A stretch of 64,000 nt of DNA, taken from positions 62,001-126,000 of the forward strand of contig NZ_JASZYR010000006.1 in assembly GCF_030316855.1 (NCBI RefSeq), given 5' to 3'. Positions within the stretch are counted from its first letter, which is position 1, and each line of letters begins with the position of its first letter. The notes under the pieces were generated by a model, which saw only the letters and a program-made list of their open reading frames with translations, made no database searches and was not told the origin of the DNA. This document shows positions 18,003 through 25,382 of the stretch, one piece after another. The DNA comes from Variovorax sp. J22P240. Lineage in GTDB: Bacteria > Pseudomonadota > Gammaproteobacteria > Burkholderiales > Burkholderiaceae_C. Both the position numbers and the translations under genes were made by a program.

Positions 18003-18206
18003 TCAGTCGATCGCTGGCGTCTTGCCGATCGACGTAACGGCTTGGGGCGCAGCGAGAAAGCCGACGGCCGAAACACCAGCAGCAGCTGCGGCGGTTGCCG
18101 CTTCGACCAGCCTCAGTTCGGCGATGGCAGGCTCGCCTCCCGCGACCACCGCAGCAGCGGCAGCAGTGAGCAAGCCCATGGCAACGTAGCTCCACACGAT
18201 ATTCAT
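18003..18206 (-). CDS. Small Ala-rich membrane protein coupled to asmA
   Basis: 67-residue hydrophobic protein, MNIVWSYVAMGLLTAAAAAV at the start and a second apolar stretch near AATAAAAAGVSAVGFLAAP, consistent with one or two membrane segments. A good AAGGT ribosome site precedes ATG 18206. It ends six bases before the asmA start, and the asmA Shine-Dalgarno overlaps its stop. I recognise no family. The coding call rests on the ribosome site, the tight spacing and the membrane-like composition. Confidence 0.6.
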   Translation of the reverse strand: MNIVWSYVAMGLLTAAAAAVVAGGEPAIAELRLVEAATAAAAAGVSAVGFLAAPQAVTSIGKTPAID

Positions 18207-18465
18207 TTCGGTACCTTCTGAAGGGTGTTCGGTGTCGTGCCAGGAGCGTAGGGGCAGGGACTTACCCCCCGGGTCGGTAGCCGGCCGCAGTTACTGTGGG
18301 GCCGCGCCTACGTCTGAAGTTCGCATTCGGTCGTAAGAACAAGCCTACAGCCGGTGCCCCCGGAACCTTGCATGATGTCGGCCAATAATCAGTAGCATTT
18401 GCAACGACAGCTTTCGGGACGCAAGCCTGCCGGCCAGAATGCTCGCCAAGGGGCAAGCGGTTCTC

Positions 18466-18867
18466 ATGGACCCAAGATTGAAAACCTACATCGTCGAAGA
18501 CAACGTCACGATCCGAGAGAACCTCGTTGGCACTCTGGAAGAGCTCACGTGTATTTCGGCCATCGGCTTTGCCGAGACCGAAGCCGAGGCCAGCCAATGG
18601 CTCAGCGACAACGGCGATGAATGGGAACTGGCGATCGTCGACCTCTTCCTCAAGCAGGGCAGCGGACTCGGCGTCTTGCAGGCCTGCATGTCCCGCCGCC
18701 CGACTCAGAAAGTCGTGGTCCTGAGCAACTACGCCACCCCCGACATCCGCAAGCGCTGTGCACAGTTTGGCGTGGATGCGGTCTTCGACAAGTCGAACGA
18801 AATCGACGGCCTCATCGACTATTGCATCGAACAGGCGGCCTTGCGCCAGTCCTCAACCCGAACCTAA
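18466..18867 (+). CDS. Receiver-only response regulator
   Basis: 133-residue stand-alone CheY-like receiver from ATG 18466 (MDPRLKTYIVEDN); ATG 18439 would add nine residues. Visible elements are the acidic pair in YIVEDN, the phospho-acceptor Asp in AIVDLFLKQGSG, the Thr/Ser position VVVLSNYATP and the conserved Lys in DAVFDKS. It has no output domain, so it must act through protein contact or phosphate transfer. It lies 44 bases from the convergent NarL-type regulator, whose kinase is the next plus-strand gene; the three may form one signalling set. Confidence 0.88.
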   Translation: MDPRLKTYIVEDNVTIRENLVGTLEELTCISAIGFAETEAEASQWLSDNGDEWELAIVDLFLKQGSGLGVLQACMSRRPTQKVVVLSNYATPDIRKRCAQFGVDAVFDKSNEIDGLIDYCIEQAALRQSSTRT

Positions 18868-18911
18868 GAGCTTCCTCACGAAGTGCGCGCAACCTGGGGA
18901 GGGGGCGCGCA

Positions 18912-19544
18912 TCAATCAATCAGTTTGTTCTTCAGCGCGTAGTAGGTCAGGTCGCTGTTGGAGGAGAGGTTCATTTTCTCCATCAGGCGCGTGCGGTAGG
19001 TGCTCACGGTCTTGACCGACAGCGACAAGGTCTTGGCGATGTCGCCCGCGGTCTCGCCCTTCGCCAGCTTGAGAAACACTTGAAACTCGCGTTCGGAGAG
19101 TTGTTCGTGCGGGGCGGCATCATCCTTGCGGTCGAGCTGACGCGCCAGGAGTTCGGCCACTGCCGGCGTAATGTAGCGGCGGCCCAGCGAGATGGTGCGG
19201 ATCGCATTGACGATCTCGATCGGATCGCATTCCTTGTTGAGATAGCCGCTCGCGCCCTGACGAATCAGGTTCATCGCGTAGTGCTCTTCGGGGTAGCCGC
19301 TCAGGATGAGGATGCCGACATCCGGTGCCTTGGCGCGAATCATCGCAAGCGCATCGATGCCGCTTTGCCCGGGCATCGAGAGGTCCATCACCAGCACATC
19401 GAGTTCAGTGGTGCGAACAAGTTCGATCGCTTCGCGACCGCTGGCGGCTTCGCCCACCACCCGCAGGTCGACGTGCTCGGAGAAAAACTGGCGCAAACCG
19501 GAGCGCACGATGGCGTGGTCGTCCACAATTCCGATCTTGATCAT
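18912..19544 (-). CDS. NarL/LuxR-family response regulator
   Basis: 210-residue two-component regulator. The receiver has the acidic patch GIVDDHAIVRSGL, phospho-acceptor Asp54 in VLVMDLSMPGQSG and a Lys in GYLNKECD. A LuxR-type helix-turn-helix spans about 145-200 (LSEREFQVFLKLAKGETAGDIAKTL in outline, then SVKTVSTYRTRL). Divergent from the histidine kinase at 19653 with 108 bases between, the expected partner. Regulators of this type (UvrY/EvgA-like) commonly control stress or motility genes; the downstream stress cassette is a plausible target. Confidence 0.93.
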   Translation of the reverse strand: MIKIGIVDDHAIVRSGLRQFFSEHVDLRVVGEAASGREAIELVRTTELDVLVMDLSMPGQSGIDALAMIRAKAPDVGILILSGYPEEHYAMNLIRQGASGYLNKECDPIEIVNAIRTISLGRRYITPAVAELLARQLDRKDDAAPHEQLSEREFQVFLKLAKGETAGDIAKTLSLSVKTVSTYRTRLMEKMNLSSNSDLTYYALKNKLID

Positions 19545-19652
19545 CTGTTACCTTCGTCGTTGTATCGCGGCCCATTTGCGTCGCAACATGCCGGTCCCTG
19601 GTCGGCTCTGATTATTCACGAATTTGAACCGCAGGCATTGCTCGAAAACCTC

Positions 19653-20993
19653 ATGCGCTGGCTAGCTTTCCCGAAGATGGCTCTGGGCCTGACGCTCGCC
19701 GTGCTAGCAGCGCTGGTGCTGGTGGGCATCAACGAAGCCGGCTATCGACAATCCTCTCAGGCACTCACCGAAGTCGGCGACGCCCAGCGCGCGCGCATGG
19801 TGCTCAACCTGATACTGCAGAACATCCTCGATGCAGAAACGGGCCAGCGCGGCTATTTGCTGACAGGGGAGCCCCGCTATCGCGAACCTTACGACACGGC
19901 GGTCAAGCAGGTGGACGGTCACCTGGCCGCGCTCCAGATCCTTTACGCCGGGCGCCCCGGCGAGCTCGCGCAGCTCAACCAGGTCGCAAAGCACGTTGCA
20001 CGCAAGCTCGCCGAGATGGAGATGAGCGTCCGCTTGCGCCGGGACGGCAACGAAGACGCGTGGAAATTCGTCATCACGACCGACGTGGGCCGCGAGGAAA
20101 TGGAATCCATTCGCAATGAGATCAACGATCTGATCGCGATCCGGAACGATGAACTCACGCGCGGACAACTGCAGATCGCGAAATCCTTGCGCTTCGCGCG
20201 CATCGGCATCGGCCTGGTCACGCTGGCAGGCCTCGCCGCCTTTTTCCTCTACCTGAGACAGACCCACGCACTGCGCTCCGTCGGCGAACGGCAGCAGAAA
20301 GCGTTGGAACGGGAACGCAATGCGCTGGAAAGTGAGGTGCGGGAGCGCACAACGACGCTGGCCGAGCTCGCCACCCACCTGCAGCAGGTGCGCGAAACCG
20401 AGCGGGGCTACCTGGCCCGCGAACTGCACGACGAGCTGGGCTCCCTGCTCACCGCCGCCAAGCTTGACGTCGCGCGCCTGAAGTCCCGCCTGACTGACTC
20501 GCCCGATGCAACGCAGCGGCTCCAGCATCTGAACGAGCTTCTCAACAGCGGCATCGCCCTCAAGCGCCGCATCATCGAAGACCTGCGGCCGTCATCGCTC
20601 TCCAATCTGGGGCTCGTCGCTTCGCTCGAAATCCTCGGGCGCGAGTTTGCGGAGCGTTCGAACATCGAGATCGAGATGGTGCTCGAACCCGTGATCCTGG
20701 ACGAGTCGAACCAACTCACCGTCTATCGCATGGTGCAGGAAAGCCTCACCAACATCAGCAAGTACGCACAGGCCACCGAGGCCAGCATCGTGATGAAGAA
20801 CTACGGCAACCACGTCGTCGTGGAAGTCAGCGACAACGGCAAGGGTTTTGATACGCAGCACGCGCGTCCTTCGACGCACGGCCTCGCCGGCATGCGGCAT
20901 CGCGTCGAGGCGGCCAAGGGCAAGCTCACCGTCTCGTCGTCCGCGGGCCGGGGCACGCAGTTGAGCGCAGTCCTGCCGTCCAGCCCGGCCTGA
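19653..20993 (+). CDS. CHASE3-type sensor histidine kinase (HisKA_3)
   Basis: 446-residue inner-membrane kinase. Transmembrane helix 1 spans about 8-27. The periplasmic CHASE3-like domain (about 35-175) carries DAETGQRGYLLTGEPRY, and helix 2 spans about 183-201. A coiled-coil linker (205-250) leads to the HisKA_3 box ARELHDELGSLL with phospho-His259, then an HATPase domain with N-box QESLTNISKYAQA, VSDNGKGFD and HGLAGMRHRV. The start at ATG 19653 is chosen because it gives a short cytoplasmic tail before helix 1; a much longer open frame upstream lies antisense to the regulator. Partner of the divergent NarL-type regulator. Confidence 0.92.
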   Translation: MRWLAFPKMALGLTLAVLAALVLVGINEAGYRQSSQALTEVGDAQRARMVLNLILQNILDAETGQRGYLLTGEPRYREPYDTAVKQVDGHLAALQILYAGRPGELAQLNQVAKHVARKLAEMEMSVRLRRDGNEDAWKFVITTDVGREEMESIRNEINDLIAIRNDELTRGQLQIAKSLRFARIGIGLVTLAGLAAFFLYLRQTHALRSVGERQQKALERERNALESEVRERTTTLAELATHLQQVRETERGYLARELHDELGSLLTAAKLDVARLKSRLTDSPDATQRLQHLNELLNSGIALKRRIIEDLRPSSLSNLGLVASLEILGREFAERSNIEIEMVLEPVILDESNQLTVYRMVQESLTNISKYAQATEASIVMKNYGNHVVVEVSDNGKGFDTQHARPSTHGLAGMRHRVEAAKGKLTVSSSAGRGTQLSAVLPSSPA

Positions 20994-21187
20994 CCACGGC
21001 CCTCCGGTCCCCTTCGTTCTCGCCCGCCGCGAATGGTTGGCGGTGATTCGGCCCTCTCCTACGCCCCCCGCCCCCTGCTGCTGACAGGGCGCCAAGGACG
21101 GCCCTCTTAACGTTGATCCCAGGCCGTTCAGCAACCCGGACGCGCTGGTATTCATCTCAACGAGGCCATCCTCGAAAGGAGTTCAAC

Positions 21188-21352
21188 ATGTTGCATTACG
21201 CAGTCGTGTTCCTGGTCATTGCCTTGATAGCCGCGCTGTTCGGATTCGGCGGCATCGCCGCCAGTGCCGTGGGTATCGCGAAGATCCTGTTCGTGATCTT
21301 CCTGATCCTGGCTCTCGCCAGTTTCATCGCGGGCTTGATACGACGCGGGTAG
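21188..21352 (+). CDS. DUF1328 small membrane protein (YtjA type)
   Basis: 54-residue protein with two hydrophobic helices ([17 protein letters not shown] and [17 protein letters not shown]) and a short basic tail, matching DUF1328/YtjA. A strong GAAAGGAG site lies just before ATG 21188. First gene of the plus-strand envelope/stress cassette, preceded by a 194-base gap after the kinase gene. YtjA-like proteins rise under general stress in several proteobacteria; molecular role unknown. Confidence 0.88.
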   Translation: MLHYAVVFLVIALIAALFGFGGIAASAVGIAKILFVIFLILALASFIAGLIRRG

Positions 21353-21410
21353 CGTCGTTACGATGAGCAGGCACTCGCAGACAAATTCAATCTCCTGGAA
21401 GGATCCATTC

Positions 21411-21785
21411 ATGAATACGACCACCAAGACTCCCTCGCAACTGGCCGAGGATGCGCGCCAGACGGCAAACGACGCCATCGACACGACGCGTGCCTATGCG
21501 CAGAACGCGGTGAACGCCGCAGGCGAAAAGGTTCGTGACCTGCGTCGCGAGGCCGAGCCTGCCGTGGAGCAACTCGCTGCTCGGGTCCAGCAGGCCGTGC
21601 AGCGCGGGCTGGACGCCGCATCGACGACCAGCGCCCGTGCCCAGCGCCGCTTCGAGGCCGCTGCCGACGTCACTGGCAAGTACATCGCCGACCAGCCGGT
21701 CCGCTCCGTGCTCGTGGCCGCGGCTGCTGGCGCAGCGATCACGGCATTGATCGTGTTGGCCGCCCGTCGTCGGGACGACTATTGA
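21411..21785 (+). CDS. YqjD/ElaB-like DUF883 family protein
   Basis: 124-residue protein. A long amphipathic, Ala-rich helical region (about 5-95) has repeating charged residues (SQLAEDARQTANDAID, VRDLRREAEPAVEQL). A single C-terminal helix (SVLVAAAAGAAITALIVLAA) and basic RRR end follow, the architecture of ElaB/YqjD proteins. Those proteins sit in the inner membrane by the C-terminal helix and have been linked to ribosome binding in stationary phase. ATG 21411 has GGAAGGA upstream. Second in the cassette, 58 bases after the DUF1328 gene. Confidence 0.82.
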   Translation: MNTTTKTPSQLAEDARQTANDAIDTTRAYAQNAVNAAGEKVRDLRREAEPAVEQLAARVQQAVQRGLDAASTTSARAQRRFEAAADVTGKYIADQPVRSVLVAAAAGAAITALIVLAARRRDDY

Positions 21786-21853
21786 TATCGACTGATGGTC
21801 TGATCGCCCCTCGTCGGCTCCGGTGAGCCCAGTCCACAGCACCTGGCAGCAAC

Positions 21854-22234
21854 ATGCTTCATCCCATTTACTCCACGGTGCTCGGGCATCCTGAGCTGAT
21901 CGCCGATCACATTGCCAACTACGGCGCGCTCGTGCGGCAGGAGACGCGCGAAGCTAGCCGCAGCCTGGTCGCCCGAATGGTCGCGGGAGTCCTGGCTGCG
22001 GTCAGTGCAATGCTTGCATTGGGGTTGATCGGCGTCGCCGTGATGCTCGGCACGCTGCATGGAAACTTTCATTGGGTTCTGGCGGTGGTGCCGGGGGTTG
22101 CCATCTTGATCGCGCTGGTGTCAGCCTATGTGGCGTCACGGCCTCAGGAGTTCCACGCGTTCGCAGATCTCCGGGCGCAGATCGACGCCGACGTTCGCGC
22201 GCTCCACGTCGCCGGAGAACGCCATGGCGGCTGA
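21854..22234 (+). CDS. YqjE-like / putative holin-superfamily membrane protein
   Basis: 126-residue protein with a soluble N-terminal helix (YGALVRQETREASRSLVARM), two transmembrane helices (about 44-68 and 75-93) and a short charged tail. This is the layout of YqjE, also called phage-holin-superfamily III. Its position after a YqjD-like gene matches the enteric yqjD-yqjE pair. The reading frame overlaps the next gene by 11 bases, indicating translational coupling. No lysis genes are nearby, so a phage holin role is unlikely. Confidence 0.8.
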   Translation: MLHPIYSTVLGHPELIADHIANYGALVRQETREASRSLVARMVAGVLAAVSAMLALGLIGVAVMLGTLHGNFHWVLAVVPGVAILIALVSAYVASRPQEFHAFADLRAQIDADVRALHVAGERHGG

Positions 22235-22667
22235 GCCCACAAGCCTTTCACCGCAAGAGCGGTTGGCGATCTCCCGCAGGGCGCTCGTTTCTCAATTGCA
22301 GGGCGAGAGCCGTCACGCGCGAGATGAGCCACCTCTGATTGAAAGCCCTCCTCGATCGCCTGGCACCTCCGCTCAGTTCGCCTGGGGCGCGGTGGCGCAG
22401 AACGTCGCCCGGCGCTGGTGGCGAAGACATCCGGCCAATGCAGTCGCTCAGGTAGCCCGTCCACTGCTGGAGCGCTACGCACGCGAAGAGCCGGCAAAGC
22501 TCATGGCCGCCGCTGCCGGCGTCGGCGCGTTGCTGGTGCTAATCAAGCCGTGGCGCCTGCTGTCCATCACCGCCGTGGTGGCCGCCGCCCTGAAGACATC
22601 GGACACGGCCGACCTGGTGAACACGTTGATGCAGAAAAACGCAAACCCACGAAAGGATCCTCTATGA
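22224..22667 (+). CDS. Unrecognised membrane protein in YqjK position
   Basis: 147-residue protein. The polar N-terminal half (SLSPQERLAISRRALVSQL, then a Pro-rich stretch) is followed by ARRWWRRHPANAVAQVARPLLE and hydrophobic segments LMAAAAGVGALLVLI and LLSITAVVAAAL. Start ATG 22224 has GGAG at good spacing and lies inside the end of the YqjE-like gene. It occupies the place of yqjK in the enteric yqjDEK set and shares the small, Arg-rich, C-terminally hydrophobic look, but I cannot claim homology. It overlaps the ferritin-like gene by ATGA. Confidence 0.7.
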   Translation: MAAEPTSLSPQERLAISRRALVSQLQGESRHARDEPPLIESPPRSPGTSAQFAWGAVAQNVARRWWRRHPANAVAQVARPLLERYAREEPAKLMAAAAGVGALLVLIKPWRLLSITAVVAAALKTSDTADLVNTLMQKNANPRKDPL

Positions 22668-23209
22668 ACACTGCCGTCAAAGAACGCACGGAACATCTGG
22701 TCCTCGACCAGGCCGCCATCGATGCGGCATCCAAGAGCCTCGACGAAGGCGCCGTCACGCCGAGCTACGGACCTTGGCGCGACGACATCGTCAAGCTGCT
22801 CAACGACGCACTCGCAACCGAGCTGGTCTGCGTGATGCGCTACAGGCGCCACTACTTCACGGCCAGCGGAGAAGCTTCACCGAAGATTGCCGAGGAATTT
22901 CTCGTCCACGCCAATGAAGAACTGGGACACGCGGACAAGATTGCCGAGCGCATTGTCCAACTCGGCGGCGAGCCGGATTTCAACCCGAAGACACTGCTGG
23001 ACCGCAGCCACGCTGATTACAACGAGGCCCTGGGCCTGCAGGCGATGGTGCGCGCCAACCTCGTGGCGGAACGAATCGCCGTGGAGTCCTATCGCCAGAT
23101 GATTTCCCTCATCGGAGACAAGGACCCGACGACCCGCCGCATGCTGGAAGAGATCCTCACCGACGAGGAAGAGCATGCCGATGAGTTGAAGGACTGGCTC
23201 GATCGTTGA
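22664..23209 (+). CDS. Ferritin-like (bacterioferritin/Dps superfamily) protein
   Basis: 181-residue four-helix-bundle protein. Diiron-type ligands are visible: Glu in ALATELVCVMRY, the ExxH in HANEELGHADKI, Glu in NLVAERIAVESY and a second ExxH in TDEEEHADELKDWL. These are consistent with an oxidoreductive iron-binding site. Family members store iron or remove peroxide. It begins ATGA, overlapping the stop of the preceding gene, so it is the last gene of the cassette's plus-strand operon and is followed by a strong terminator. A heme-ligand Met typical of true bacterioferritin is not evident. Confidence 0.88.
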   Translation: MNTAVKERTEHLVLDQAAIDAASKSLDEGAVTPSYGPWRDDIVKLLNDALATELVCVMRYRRHYFTASGEASPKIAEEFLVHANEELGHADKIAERIVQLGGEPDFNPKTLLDRSHADYNEALGLQAMVRANLVAERIAVESYRQMISLIGDKDPTTRRMLEEILTDEEEHADELKDWLDR

Positions 23210-23227
23210 TGCATCGAGCGAACCATG

Positions 23228-23254
23228 AAAAAGCCCGGGAGCCCCGGGCTTTTT
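23228..23254 (+). terminator. Strong intrinsic terminator, bidirectional
   Basis: Perfect 7-bp GC stem GCCCGGG/CCCGGGC (23233-23249) with a 3-base loop, flanked by five A on the left and five T on the right. It closes the ferritin-like operon, and on the other strand it also serves the convergent BON lipoprotein gene. Confidence 0.92.
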
Positions 23255-23281
23255 CTTGAGTGAAGAAGTCCGGCAGCGGAC

Positions 23282-23737
23282 TTACATCTTGACTTCCAGA
23301 TTGTTCTTCACGGCGCTGACGCCCTTCACGGACTTAGCGATCTCTTCCGCACGCGCCTTGGCCGCCGCATTGGGGGCCGGGCCGCTGAGGCTCACCGTGC
23401 CACCCTTGGTGTCGACGTCGATCTTGATCGCGCTCAAGTCCGGATCCTTGGCGAGGCCAGTCGACACGGCGGCTGTGATGGCGGCATCGTCCACAGCGCC
23501 CGCTACGGCGGCGCCTGCGTCCTTCGCCGCTTCCTTGGTCGATGCGGCGGCCGACTCCGACTTGGCCTTGGCATCCGCGCCCGCCTGGTCGGTCTTGGCA
23601 ATCGCCGAATCCACCTTCTGGCCCGCTGTCTGGTTGCTGCCCTTGTCGCCGCAAGCGGTCAGTGCAAGCGCGCCACTGGCTAGCAGCAACGCCAGCCAAC
23701 GACCTGAATGTCTGGAGATAGGGTTGAGATCAGTCAT
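23282..23737 (-). CDS. BON-domain lipoprotein
   Basis: 151-residue predicted lipoprotein. The signal peptide ends in lipobox LTAC (Cys near 29). A low-complexity Ala/Lys/Ser linker follows (DQAGADAKAKSESAAASTKEA). One BON domain at about 83-151 has the pattern DAAITAAVSTGLAKDPDLSAIKI in outline, then GGTVSLSGPAP and VKGVSAVKNNLEV. BON proteins (OsmY-like) act in envelope stress and bind membranes. Convergent with the ferritin-like gene across the terminator; 62 bases downstream of the CsbD gene on the same strand. Confidence 0.88.
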   Translation of the reverse strand: MTDLNPISRHSGRWLALLLASGALALTACGDKGSNQTAGQKVDSAIAKTDQAGADAKAKSESAAASTKEAAKDAGAAVAGAVDDAAITAAVSTGLAKDPDLSAIKIDVDTKGGTVSLSGPAPNAAAKARAEEIAKSVKGVSAVKNNLEVKM

Positions 23738-23799
23738 GGGAACCTCCTGTCGTTCGATGGAAGGGCTTGCGCACCTTCATGCGCAAGCCAGACCTTGAG

Positions 23800-23997
23800 T
23801 CACAGCTTGTCGGCGTCGCCCTCGATAGCGTCCTTGGCCTTTTCCTTGACGTCGCCATAGGTCTTCTGAACTTTGCCGGCCGCTTGGTCGACCACGCCTT
23901 CCGTCTGAAGCTTTTCGCTACCGGTGACCTTGCCGGCGACTTCCTTCACCTTTCCCTTGGCCTCTTCGACGCGGCCTGCCACTTGGTCCTTGTTCAT
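23800..23997 (-). CDS. CsbD family stress protein
   Basis: 65-residue hydrophilic protein, MNKDQVAGRVEEAKGKVKEV then KVTGSEKLQTEGVVDQAAGKVQ in outline, the canonical CsbD pattern (YjbJ in enterics). CsbD-like proteins are among the most abundant general-stress proteins, with no defined biochemical role. Upstream of the BON lipoprotein on the same strand, and part of the same stress neighbourhood as DUF1328 and the YqjD-like gene. Confidence 0.92.
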   Translation of the reverse strand: MNKDQVAGRVEEAKGKVKEVAGKVTGSEKLQTEGVVDQAAGKVQKTYGDVKEKAKDAIEGDADKL

Positions 23998-24118
23998 ATC
24001 GATTCCTTCGCAAAAGTTGGTGAGTGGTGGTTCGCCCGAACCACTGCATTCAATCTAGCGAGGGCGTCACGCCTAAGTCCTGCGGCAGGGGCTCGACATG
24101 CTGTAGGACTCGGGGAAG

Positions 24119-24943
24119 TCAGGCTGTCACGATCCAGCCTTCGATTGGGTCGATTTCCGCTGGAAGACCGTAGCCGTGGCCGACGCTCGAACTGCGCGAC
24201 GCGGCCCAGGCGGCTTGCAGCAGGCACAGTGACGCGTCGATGCAATCGCCTTTGGCGTCGCCGAGCAGCCGCTCCCGCATGGCCTTGTCCACGACAAGTC
24301 GAAGTTGCAGGCGGGAAGAGCCTCTCTCAAGCGCCTTGATGAGATCGACCCTTGCTTGCCGGCGGCCTTCGGTTTGCCCGGCCGGATCGTCGCTCTTGTA
24401 GCTGCGCCGCCCGATCAACTCGCGCGCCAGCAGGCCGGGATAGCCTTCCAGCGCGATGCGCGTACCGTCCTGCGCGGGCTCATGCAATCCGGGCAGGATG
24501 GCCCCCGCGTCGAGCAGCCGTGGCACGCCGGCGTGCAGCATGAAGGCGACGGGAGGATTGACCCATTTCATCGACGGGCTGGAACCTGCGGGACCGTCCG
24601 TGGCCCGGTGAGCGAACTTGCCGCCGACGGGCCTCGCAGCGCAGAAGGCCGCGAAGGTTTCGCGGATTTCCGCGCGGCCGAGTCCGGCGTAGTGCGCGAT
24701 GAGCGCTGTCCACTGCAGGGGCCAGCCCAGATGTTCGACCAGTTCTCGCGGCAATCCGAAAGGAAAGTCGAACGCGCCGACCCATTCCGGTAAGGCGGCC
24801 AGCCATCGACCCCATGCATCCAGCGAATCGAAACACTCGAAGCCCGACAGGGTGACCTGCCCCGACTCGGCAGTGCCGAAGGCGATCACGATCGGTTTGT
24901 GCGCGGTCGGCGCGCTCGAAAAATCGCAGCCGAGCAGCAGCAC
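24119..24943 (-). CDS. DUF429 family protein
   Basis: 274-residue protein with LLGCDFSSAPTAHKPIV at the start (the Asp of the RNase H-like fold typical of DUF429), GAFDFPFGLPRELV and a C-terminal DCIDASLCLLQAAWAA segment with conserved acidic residues. DUF429 proteins look like RNase H-fold nucleases or nucleotide-binding proteins, but their activity is not established. The GTG 24943 start is chosen because it begins right at the conserved first strand and leaves 11 bases after the BLUF gene. Longer frames overlap BLUF. Last gene of the folE-BLUF run. Confidence 0.75.
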   Translation of the reverse strand: MLLLGCDFSSAPTAHKPIVIAFGTAESGQVTLSGFECFDSLDAWGRWLAALPEWVGAFDFPFGLPRELVEHLGWPLQWTALIAHYAGLGRAEIRETFAAFCAARPVGGKFAHRATDGPAGSSPSMKWVNPPVAFMLHAGVPRLLDAGAILPGLHEPAQDGTRIALEGYPGLLARELIGRRSYKSDDPAGQTEGRRQARVDLIKALERGSSRLQLRLVVDKAMRERLLGDAKGDCIDASLCLLQAAWAASRSSSVGHGYGLPAEIDPIEGWIVTA

Positions 24944-24954
24944 CCGAAGGTGGA

Positions 24955-25377
24955 TCAGTGTCGACCGACGATGGCGGCGGTCGCCATCAACTCTTCCAGC
25001 AGCGCGAGCGAGACCTGGCCCGACACGGAATAGGGATCGAGTTCCGGCCGCTCCGAGTACTTGAGCAAGGTCGACGCATTGAGCTTCGACAGGTTGACCT
25101 GTCCCATGGTCCATCCGCCGAAGCGGCGCTCCGAAATCTCTTCGTAGTGCAGCAACACCACGTCCTTGTGCCGAGGGTCCTTCTGGATGTGGCCGTACAA
25201 CTCGCTGATCGCCATCCGGCCGCCTTCGATGGCCTGCAGGAAGACGCCCGCGCCATAGCAAAGGATGCCGGTGATGCCGCAGGCGGGGTTGTGCGATCGC
25301 GATTGCGCGAGGATGGCGTCGATGGCGCCTGGGCTCGTGTCCACGGCGCGGCTGGCGTAGAGAAGTCGTACGAGCAT
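24955..25377 (-). CDS. BLUF-domain blue-light photoreceptor
   Basis: 140-residue single-domain BLUF protein that binds FAD and senses blue light. The flavin-site residues are present in the order and spacing seen in AppA: Tyr7 (RLLYASR), Asn30 (SHNPACGITG), Gln48 (VFLQAIEG), Trp89 and Met91 (GGWTMG). The protein should therefore be photoactive. A C-terminal helix pair follows, with no output enzyme. ATG 25377 lies only five bases after the folE stop, so translation is coupled to folE. Output is probably through a partner protein; the downstream DUF429 gene and FolE itself are candidates. Confidence 0.92.
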   Translation of the reverse strand: MLVRLLYASRAVDTSPGAIDAILAQSRSHNPACGITGILCYGAGVFLQAIEGGRMAISELYGHIQKDPRHKDVVLLHYEEISERRFGGWTMGQVNLSKLNASTLLKYSERPELDPYSVSGQVSLALLEELMATAAIVGRH

Positions 25378-25382
25378 GATGT

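Noticed and set aside
18884..18911. Hairpin TGCGCGC/GCGCGCA between the receiver and the NarL-type regulator
   Set aside because: Loop of 14 bases and no T-run on either strand; too weak to call a terminator.
21854..22234. Holin-superfamily match suggesting prophage remnant
   Set aside because: No endolysin, integrase or phage structural genes nearby; the YqjD/YqjE context explains it as a housekeeping membrane protein.
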